From assembly GCA_020310875.1 (NCBI GenBank), contig CM035439.1, forward strand, positions 137,459,929-137,523,928: a stretch of 64,000 nt of DNA. The letters run 5' to 3'. Shown in pieces: positions 57,011 to 64,000 of this stretch. Source of the DNA: Ceratopteris richardii (Eukaryota; Streptophyta; Polypodiopsida; Polypodiales; Pteridaceae). Position numbers and translations under genes: made by a program. A model generated the notes under the pieces. The model worked only from the letters and a program-made list of their open reading frames with translations, ran no database searches and was not told the DNA's origin. Every line of letters starts with the position of its first letter. The first letter of the stretch is position 1.

Positions 57011-59431
57011 ATGGGCGACGCAACGATGGATGTTATAACCCAACTTATGCGCTTTCAGCAGGACGAGAAAAGACGAAGTGCCATTCAGGCATTTCATGAG
57101 CGAGTAGTCAGAAGAAGTGGATATTTCAGTGGTAAAAATGTTACTCGTTTTTGCAAGGAATATGAATTGGAGGCACGATACCTTGGTACGGGTCTAACAC
57201 CATTAAGTGATCAAGAATTAATTGACAATTTTGTATACGTTTCAGAATTACATTTGCGTGACCGACTAGTTGTGGATGCACCTCGACTAGTTATAGAAGG
57301 GCAAATAAGATGGTCACAATACAAGATGATACTCACAAGGATGTTTGCACTGGATGACGAAGATAAAGTGACTAGATCCACATTTCTAAAGTGGATACAT
57401 AAACCAAAAGATCAATCTGTTCTAGATATAAAAAGGGAGTTTGATCAGCAATTTGCAGATTTATCTGATTATGATAGGAGGGCTATAGATCAAGAAAAGG
57501 TATCCTTGTTTCTCCGGGCTATAGATTCGAAAGCCCGAGAAGAAATTTTTCCACAATTACAACAGATAGGAACTGAGTCTGGTCTTACCGAAGACTGGGG
57601 TAATGTAGATGAAGCTGTTAGAGGATATGTAGAAAAGCAAAGAACTTTGTCTAAGTTCATGCAGAGCTGGCATGATGATATGCAAGAAGAACAAGCTCAG
57701 GCTGTTCAGCAACCTGTACAGAACCCTCAGGTAAACCTACCAACACCAAAGGATGTTGTGCCCACTAATACAATGGAAGATATGTTTAAAAAGTTTAGTG
57801 ACCTTACGATTCAAAGTATGAAGCAGATGATTGAATCTCAATCTTTACAAGCACCGGCACCTAAAAATCCAAAAGCTCCAGAAATTAAAAGATGTATTTG
57901 GTGTGACTCTTTAGAGCATAACAGATACTCATGTGAGAGCTTCAAAGAAGCATTAGCAAAAAACTTGGTATTCGTTAAGGAAAAGATGATATATGACTCT
58001 AAGACTGGAGAAAAAGTAAACATTAATTTTGGTCGGGGAGGAATGAGAATATTCTTCCCTGGCACATGTGAAAACGTTGCTTCAACATCGCATACGTATG
58101 CATGTCAGGTAGTTGACGAAAATAATGATTTAGAACCGTGGTCTAAAGTAATAAAGTCCTTAGACCGCGGGAAGATGCATCATGAAATTTTAAAGACAGC
58201 TAGTAATGAAATCCGAGGGGTAAGTGGATGGGATGATCCTGTAGATACTCTCTCGGTTGTTACATACCTATGCTCTTCGGTAGAGCATGAAGCAGTAGTG
58301 GAAGAGAAACGAAGAAGAACCAATGAGGGTGAAGAGGAGAAAAGAAGAACTAGGCGTCAAGTAGAAGCTTCACATGAACAACCTCAAATACCAAACCAAA
58401 ACCATCCAACACAAACAAACCAACCCACTCAAATAGATCCACCATCACAACCAACAATAATCCAACCAAATAAAATTCCGACTCAAGTTCAAATTCCTAC
58501 TTCTGCTGAGATGCCAGTTTCTACCCATGATAATATTCCTCCTCAAGATCAAGAAATGCAACCTGTGAAAAAAGGACAAGGAAAAGTGAGAAATCCCTCA
58601 TATATGCTAAAATCGCACATAGAGCAAGCCACAAATCTTAAACAAGTTCTCGAAAAAAGAGTGCTCGATAGTGTAATCGAATTTACACTCGGTGAGTTAC
58701 TGGGAATAGCAAAAAGAGAATTTCTAGAAGTAATAATTGACCTCTTAAGAAGGAAACGACAACCAATAGCTGACATGCAAGATATTGAAAGAATGGATGA
58801 AGAGACTCTTGTTCATACTGTGCAAGCGCAAGTTCAAGAGCTAAAAAATATACTTGAACCAATTGAGACTAATGTTCAACCGTGCGTGCATGAGGAAATA
58901 TCCTTGGAGAAGAATCCTTCCGACATAACTCCTTCGAGTTATTACACTAAAGATCATTGGGCTCGAGCCACAACTGAGACGTTGGTAAGATTAGAGAAAA
59001 TTAGCACTCCAGTTGTCGCTCTTATTGATCATGGATCTGAAGTTAACTTGATGTCCAAAGATCTCTATATGAAGGGGAAATGGCCAATAGACATGCAGCC
59101 TGGTTGGAGAATAAAGGCTGCGAACTCGATGCCAGGTGAGTTGTTTGGTGCATGCCCGCAGGTTCTAGTTACAATTGGAGATGTCAGTGATTATCAAAAT
59201 TTTTTCGTACAAGATCATTCTAGTTACTCATTGATTCTAGGGCAGCCATATATTACTGCCTTAAGAATGGAAACAAGAGTCTTAGAAGATGGATCGGCTT
59301 ATGCACGAATCCGTAGTAAGGATGGGAAAAAGGCAGTTCAAGTCATGACGGTATGTGTAGATCATATCAGGAATAGAACTTCTCTTCGGACAAGACCTAT
59401 TCCTGAAGAATACGAGGATCAAAGTTTTTAA
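57011..59431 (+). CDS. Gypsy-5 Gag and protease
   Basis: About 806 residues from ATG 57011 (MGDATMDVITQLMRF). The Gag-like helical domain comes first (FSGKNVTRFCKEYELEARYL, LVIEGQIRWSQYKMI, DQSVLDIKREFDQQFADLSD). A zinc knuckle CIWCDSLEHNRYSC (C-x2-C-x4-H-x4-C) is at about 57895-57940. A proline/glutamine-rich linker (about 58370-58570) follows, then a helical segment. The retropepsin-like domain is about 58980-59300, with VALIDHGSEVNLMS at about 59015-59055 and YSLILGQPYI at about 59225-59260. Gag and protease in one frame ahead of pol is the normal Ty3 order. Largely open. Confidence 0.87.
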   Translation: MGDATMDVITQLMRFQQDEKRRSAIQAFHERVVRRSGYFSGKNVTRFCKEYELEARYLGTGLTPLSDQELIDNFVYVSELHLRDRLVVDAPRLVIEGQIRWSQYKMILTRMFALDDEDKVTRSTFLKWIHKPKDQSVLDIKREFDQQFADLSDYDRRAIDQEKVSLFLRAIDSKAREEIFPQLQQIGTESGLTEDWGNVDEAVRGYVEKQRTLSKFMQSWHDDMQEEQAQAVQQPVQNPQVNLPTPKDVVPTNTMEDMFKKFSDLTIQSMKQMIESQSLQAPAPKNPKAPEIKRCIWCDSLEHNRYSCESFKEALAKNLVFVKEKMIYDSKTGEKVNINFGRGGMRIFFPGTCENVASTSHTYACQVVDENNDLEPWSKVIKSLDRGKMHHEILKTASNEIRGVSGWDDPVDTLSVVTYLCSSVEHEAVVEEKRRRTNEGEEEKRRTRRQVEASHEQPQIPNQNHPTQTNQPTQIDPPSQPTIIQPNKIPTQVQIPTSAEMPVSTHDNIPPQDQEMQPVKKGQGKVRNPSYMLKSHIEQATNLKQVLEKRVLDSVIEFTLGELLGIAKREFLEVIIDLLRRKRQPIADMQDIERMDEETLVHTVQAQVQELKNILEPIETNVQPCVHEEISLEKNPSDITPSSYYTKDHWARATTETLVRLEKISTPVVALIDHGSEVNLMSKDLYMKGKWPIDMQPGWRIKAANSMPGELFGACPQVLVTIGDVSDYQNFFVQDHSSYSLILGQPYITALRMETRVLEDGSAYARIRSKDGKKAVQVMTVCVDHIRNRTSLRTRPIPEEYEDQSF

Positions 59432-59463
59432 AGGAAGCTTTCATAAGTCGGGACTATGAAGGC

Positions 59464-62400
59464 TTGAAAGGTGAAAAGATCCCGGATGTAAATATGTTTA
59501 TATCAAGTTTTATAGCACTTTCTTCGACAAATTCATTTCAGTTTCGTGTTTTTTCTGAGTTAAAAAAGTGGGAAAAACAATACATAGCGGATCTTCAAAG
59601 AAACTTTCATGGATGTAGAGTGCTTAACTTCGACGAGGAAATCTCTGGAGTCTTTGATGAGATATCCTTTGCAGACACATTGTTTGATCTGCAAGAGTTA
59701 GTTCAAGGAAAAAGGAATGATTATGTGATTCAAACGCACTCTATTTCCATGTATAAGGAAATAGCAAAGTTTGAGCAAGATGAAATAGGTAAAGAAGTCT
59801 TCGTTGAAACAAAATACAAAACAATTGATAAAAAGATAAAGCCAGTTGCAGTTCCACTTCCTGAAGATAGTAATAAACTTATGGACGATGTAAAATCTCA
59901 GCCACCTCTCAGAGATAAGAAAAAAATAGGCCATGAATTCACTAAAGAAACGCTCGAGCAAATTCAATTGGGGAAAGATGGTTTCCTCAGCGAAAAAGAG
60001 AAGAATGTATTCTCTCGGATGTTATTTAAGCATGGAAAAGCTTTTTCTTTCAATGCCCAAGAAATTGGATGTGTAGATCCATCTGTGGTGACACCTATGA
60101 TAATTTTCACAATTCCACATGTACCTTGGAATCTCAGACCGATTCCAGTACCAAAAGCTCATATTTCAAAACTAATTGATCTGTTGAATGACAAAATTAG
60201 AATGGGGATTCTTGAGCCATCAAGTGCTCCTTATTCTAACCGTTGGTTTACTGTACCAAAAAAGAATGGGTCATTAAGATTTATCCAAGATCTACAGCCA
60301 GTGAATAAAGTGACAATTAGAAATATGGGAACTGGGCCTATTGTAGACGAATATGCAGAAGCTTTTGCAAGAAGATCTATTTATTCAATGGGAGATTTGC
60401 ACTCTGGATATGATCAATTCCAGCTAGCTCTCGAAAGCCGTGATTTGACGACTATGAGGATGCCACTTGGGCTTGTGCGCATGTGCACTTTGCCGCAAGG
60501 TGCCACGAACTCAGTGGCACATATGATGAATGGTATGCATAAAGTTCTTAGGGATTTTATTCCACATCTGACTATGCCATTCATTGATGATGTTCCTATT
60601 AAAGGCTGTGAAGAAAGAGATAGAGACGAGACTCTTGATGAGGATGGATGTAGGAATTTTGTTAAAAAGCACATAACTGATTGTGAATCCATTCTTAGTC
60701 GGCTGGAAGAGGTTCATTTGACATTGTCTGCTGAAAAATCAGTATTTGGAGTGCAAGAGGTTTTAATTGTAGGAAGTTTATGTGGACCTAAAGGAAGGAA
60801 GCCATGTCCAAAGAAAGTAGATGCCATCCAACACATGAAAGAGGTCTGCTCCTCGATCACTGAAGTGAGGAGATTTCTTGGGGCATGTGTTTTCTATGTT
60901 GTATGGATTCCCCATTTTGCCCATATTGCTGACCCACTTTATCAATTGCTTAGGAAAGGGCAAAGATTTCAATGGAAAGATATCCATACTCAAGCTGTGA
61001 GAAAATTAAAGAAAGCACTTGCAGAAGCTCCATTGCTCAGAAAGGCTGATTATACTAATAATAAAGAAATTTATATCACCATAGATACAAGTCCGACAGG
61101 TATAGGTTGGGCGATTGGCCAAGAGGATGATGAAGGAAAAAGATATGCAATTCGTTTCGGAGCTAAAGTTCTAAATGTTCGCCAGAGAGGTTACCCTCAA
61201 ATTAAGCGGGAGCTTTGGGGAATAGTGACTGCGCTAAAAAATGATAAAGAATATCTGATTGGGGCAAATGTGGTAGTAGAAACAGATTGTTTACCATTGT
61301 TGGGAATGATCGTGAATTGTTCCACAGCAGATATTGCCATGTTAAGATGGATAGCATATATTAAGTCGCTAAACCCTGAGTTTGTTCATATAGCTGGAAG
61401 GAATAATGTGGTGGCTGACATGCTATCACGAGCTATATATGAAAATGAAGATTCGATGACTTCTAATGATGAAGAGATAGGTCTGGACTTTTATGCTTCA
61501 CATGTACATAATCTAAGCCTAAATGAAGCATCTACTGGACTAAATAGAAAAGAGCCTAAGAGTCAAAATGAAAGGCTTGGAATTTGTACTGAGTCTTCAA
61601 AGGAAGTTCAAAATAGCTTAGGAAGAGGGAAAGATAACAGATGGATAGAAGAAGAACCTTACAAGATTCAAATAGGAATAACAGAGAGATTCAATGAAGA
61701 CGAATATGAAAATGAGTGGAAGGAAATCGGGAGATATTTAAGTATGAAGTGTCCTGATCTTAGTTGGAGCAAAGAAAAATTTCGTACCATTCGAAGAAAG
61801 TCAAGCAATTATTTCCTGAAAGATGGATTACTCTGGAAGCGAAGGATTGGATTATGCGTGAAATGCATAGTTCACTATGGGCCGGTCATAAAGGCTTTCA
61901 AGGAACTTATGAAAAGATAAGGGAAAGATACTGGTGGCCTGGGATGTATGTGGATACCCAAAACTACGTAGCCACTTGTAAACCTTGCCAGATGTACTCC
62001 AATGTTAGACACAGAGATGAATTACATCCAACATATCCTCTTAATATTCACTATAAGTGGGTTGTTGATTTAGTTACAATGCCATTAGGGGTGCATCAGA
62101 TGAGGTATATTGTATTAGCAAGGGAAGACCTAACAAATCATGTTGAAGGAAGAGCTCCAAGGACGAAAACTACAAGCAATGTATGCAAGTTTCTACTAGA
62201 AGACGTGTTTAGTAGATTTGGTTATGTGGAGAAAATAGTTGCCGATAAAGGAGAGCTTGATGCTCAGGAAGCTAAAGACTTCTTTAAAAAATATGGAATT
62301 TGATTATCTCTCACCACTGCTTACAATCCTGAAGCTAATGGAAAAATTGAGCGTGGTCATCCACCAATTATTAAAGCTTTGGCTAAGGCTTGTGAGGGGA

Positions 62401-63026
62401 AAATAAAGAATTGGCCAAATTACCTTCCATTTGCCCTTTGGGCAGATAGGATGACATACACTAGAACTACCGGATATATGCCAGCGGAATTGATGTATTG
62501 TCAAAAACCTATTTTGCCGACGGAGTCACATGCTTTAGCGTGGACTTCCTTGCCTTGGGAAGATGAGGTGTCAAGAGAAGATCTTTTAGCAGTGCGGATT
62601 CTTCAACTAGAAAGAGGAAAAAATCTGGTAGAAGAAGCTGCATTTAAGCTTAGAGCTTCTAGAGAGAAAAATAAAATTGCATTTGACAAGACCCACAGGT
62701 TAAGGCCAAAAAGGTTGAAGGAAGGAGACTGGGTACTTGTATATGATAGCTCACTGAATACTCAATATGAGGCTCGAAGAAAACTGGTTAAGAGATGGTT
62801 TGGTCCCTACGTGGTATGTAAAGTTTTTGATAATGGAACGTACTCACTTAGAGAATTAGATGGGTCCAAGTTAAAGGATTTAATTGCTGGAAAGAGAGTT
62901 AACCTCTTTAAAAGAAGAGAGAATGAGAATTATGAGACGGTAATAAATGAAGACGAAGAAGAGGAAAGTGAAGAAGAAGGAAGTGAAAATGATAAAGATA
63001 AGGATATCAATAAGGAAAATGATTAA
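59464..63026 (+). CDS. Gypsy-5 reverse transcriptase, RNase H and integrase
   Basis: RT is about 60100-60790 (RPIPVPKAHISKLIDLLND, PYSNRWFTVPKKNGSLRFIQ, LPQGATNSVAHMMNGMHK, MPFIDDVPIKG near 60574-60606). RNase H is about 61075-61440 (ITIDTSPTGIGWAIG, QIKRELWGI, NNVVADMLSRA). The integrase zinc module is single (about 61868-62005; H-x6-H...CKPC). The core is about 62050-62370 (WVVDLVTMPLG, VADKGELD, NGKIERGHPPI). The C-terminal barrel-like part is about 62730-62910 (WFGPYVVCKVFDNGTYSLRE), and an acidic tail of E/D/N/K ends the protein. Contrast with gypsy-1/2, where the zinc module is doubled. About two breaks across the region. Confidence 0.9.
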
Positions 63027-63042
63027 AATAAATTATATCGTA

Positions 63043-63098
63043 AGATGATGTATATATATATATAAAAACATATATATATATATGTATGTATATAATAA
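63043..63098. repeat. TA-rich microsatellite
   Basis: Alternating TA/CATA/GTA runs directly after the gypsy-5 integrase ORF. Simple-sequence repeat, no gene. Confidence 0.85.
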
Positions 63099-63104
63099 AA
63101 CCAG

Positions 63105-63228
63105 GTAGACGAATAACAAGATATGAATCCGTCTAGATGTAATAAATAAGTAAAACAACAAATAAATTAAATGTATGTGTTTTACTTATTCATAAACTTC
63201 TATTAATACTAATTTTTGTTTCTTACAG
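63105..63228 (+). other. Putative 124-bp intron before the gypsy-5 extra ORF
   Basis: Donor CCAG then GTAGAC (63105), acceptor TTTCTTACAG (ending 63228), with the textbook branch sequence TACTAAT about 20 nt before the AG and a T-rich stretch between. A mature exon would place the 145-residue ORF about 56 nt downstream of the junction. Inferred from signals only. Confidence 0.5.
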
Positions 63229-63284
63229 GGTACTGACGGAGATTTGTGATCAGACTATTAATAGGAAGTTTTTTTTAGGTTTGA

Positions 63285-63722
63285 TTGGACTGCTTGACTA
63301 TCTTAGGATCTGGAATGGACAGTGAAGATTCCAATGATACATCCATTCCTGAGGGTAGCATTCCTGAAAGATTTAGAGAGACGTCAAGGAGTGTGCCTGA
63401 AGGGAGAACCTTAGATAGTTCTTTCATATCAACTTACTTGCTCCCTACACCTGAAAATGAAGAAAGAATTCCTATAGAAGAGTTTGTTAAAGATCGTATC
63501 ACTAGGGAGACCTTGATTTCATCATCAAATGAAAGAAGTATACTCAGGTATCGAAGGGCACGAACATATGGAGAAGATGATACTTCAGATGACCGTGAGT
63601 CATATATGGAAGTGGACCCAACAGCACTTCTTGTATATAGTCGTGACTTAGCAGAATATGCAGAACTCTTACAACAGCTTGCCTTGTTCCGTAGGGAACG
63701 TGAAGGGGGTGAGACGTCTTAA
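63285..63722 (+). CDS. Extra ORF downstream of gypsy-5 integrase, function unknown
   Basis: 145 residues beginning MDCLTILGSGMDSEDSNDTS. The protein is acidic and rich in S, E and R, with SIPEGSIPERF and a helical leucine-rich end (LVYSRDLAEYAELLQQLALF). No domain, signal peptide or membrane helix is recognised. A second in-frame ATG 30 nt on (MDSEDSND) could be the true start. It is flanked by two intron-like signals (63105-63228 and 63869-63938). It could be an accessory gene of gypsy-5 expressed from spliced RNA, or an exon of a host gene into which the element inserted. The missing 3' LTR prevents a decision. Confidence 0.5.
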   Translation: MDCLTILGSGMDSEDSNDTSIPEGSIPERFRETSRSVPEGRTLDSSFISTYLLPTPENEERIPIEEFVKDRITRETLISSSNERSILRYRRARTYGEDDTSDDRESYMEVDPTALLVYSRDLAEYAELLQQLALFRREREGGETS

Positions 63723-64000
63723 AGATAAATTAAAATGTTGTATTAAAGATATGTGTAAATAATGTTTATTTTGAATCAAGTTAGGTTTTTCTTTATGAAG
63801 AATAAAGTCAAGGAAGATCCTCAGAGATCGGCAAGAAAATAAACATCAATGTATATAAATAAAGCCAGGTAATATTTTCCTTTTTGAATAATTGTTTTTT
63901 ATATAGATTCGTGTGAAATAAGCCTCTGATTTATGCAGGATGACCAAGTTCAAGTTTTTTTCTAAAGGAAGAATGATTAAAGGCGACAAGCTCGAGCGGT
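63723..64000 (+). other. Downstream stretch with a second intron-like signal pair
   Basis: AT-rich sequence with AAGCCAG then GTAATA (donor at 63869) and TTTATGCAG (ending 63938), a putative 70-bp intron, followed by about 60 bases to the window end. The donor context TATATAAATAAAGCCAGGTA resembles the first donor context near 63089-63108. No LTR or polypurine tract can be placed before the window ends. Confidence 0.4.

Larger units (their letters stand above)
56913..63725 (+). mobile_element. Gypsy-5, a different Ty3/gypsy lineage, 3' end outside window
   Basis: A plus-strand element with a primer site at 56917-56934, gag-PR (57011-59431), RT-RNase H-INT (about 59464-63026) and an extra ORF (63285-63722). 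It shares no close similarity with the large gypsy family. RT motifs are FTVPKKNGSLRFIQDLQPVN and MPFIDDVPIKG. Integrase continues into a region with SLPWEDEVSREDLLAVR and GPYVVCKVFDNGTYSLRELD. From memory these traits recall Ty3 elements common in fungi and found in some seed-free plants. No chromodomain is seen; the C-terminus is acidic. Coding is spread over two to three frames with about two breaks, some of which may be natural gag-pol arrangement. The end is not defined here. Confidence 0.85.

Noticed and set aside
1-64000. Bacterial or viral contig with operons
   Set aside because: Nested LTR elements, plant-type primer sites, intron signals and lack of operon structure all point to a plant nuclear genome.

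Overview
The window is a nest of LTR retrotransposons from a plant nuclear genome. Plant origin is indicated by Ty1/copia and Ty3/gypsy elements with plant-type primer sites (initiator tRNA-Met, tRNA-Asp and tRNA-Trp), very large gypsy elements of the Athila/Tat kind, plant-like short introns, and one exon resembling a plant pentatricopeptide-repeat (PPR) gene. The TE density suggests a large genome. A fern, lycophyte or gymnosperm is plausible, but the sequence does not decide this.

Layout. 1-2703: rearranged remnants of the big gypsy family (a 3' ORF scrap, a lone LTR, and a plus-strand PR-RT piece). 2704-47815: a copia element (copia-A) that has lost its left end and holds two independent insertions. 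The first is gypsy-1 (3497-37286, minus strand, target duplication GTAAT), which itself holds gypsy-2 (14006-31004, minus strand, target duplication CAAGC). The second is copia-B (39942-46442, plus strand, target duplication AGGGC). 47816-53741: further pieces of the gypsy family, including gypsy-4, which keeps its 3' LTR, polypurine tract and 3' ORF. 53742-56300: low-copy-looking DNA with one PPR-like exon and a strong splice donor. About 56300-64000: an unrelated plus-strand gypsy (gypsy-5) with a tRNA-Trp primer site, gag-PR, RT-RNase H-INT and an extra downstream ORF flanked by intron-like signals. Its 3' LTR is outside the window.

The large gypsy family (gypsy-1, -2, -4 and fragments) is the most interesting content. 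Its genome is about 17 kb: LTR, tRNA-Asp primer site, a strong splice donor, a leader with an array of about 17-20 near-palindromic 18-bp boxes, gag with several zinc knuckles and a novel N-terminal domain, PR-RT-RNase H, an integrase whose zinc-binding module is duplicated, a second retropepsin-like domain after integrase, a tail of W-V-P-K motifs, a conserved splice acceptor, a giant 3' ORF without visible membrane segments, a small hairpin, a polypurine tract and the LTR. Splice donor, acceptor and 3' ORF are arranged as in retroviral env expression. The palindrome array would be kept only in unspliced genomic RNA, as retroviral packaging and dimerisation signals are.

LTR pairs compared by eye give about 0.9% (gypsy-2), 1.5% (gypsy-1) and 1.9% (copia-B) divergence. 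All are recent, and the order agrees with the nesting. All the elements are treated as fossils.
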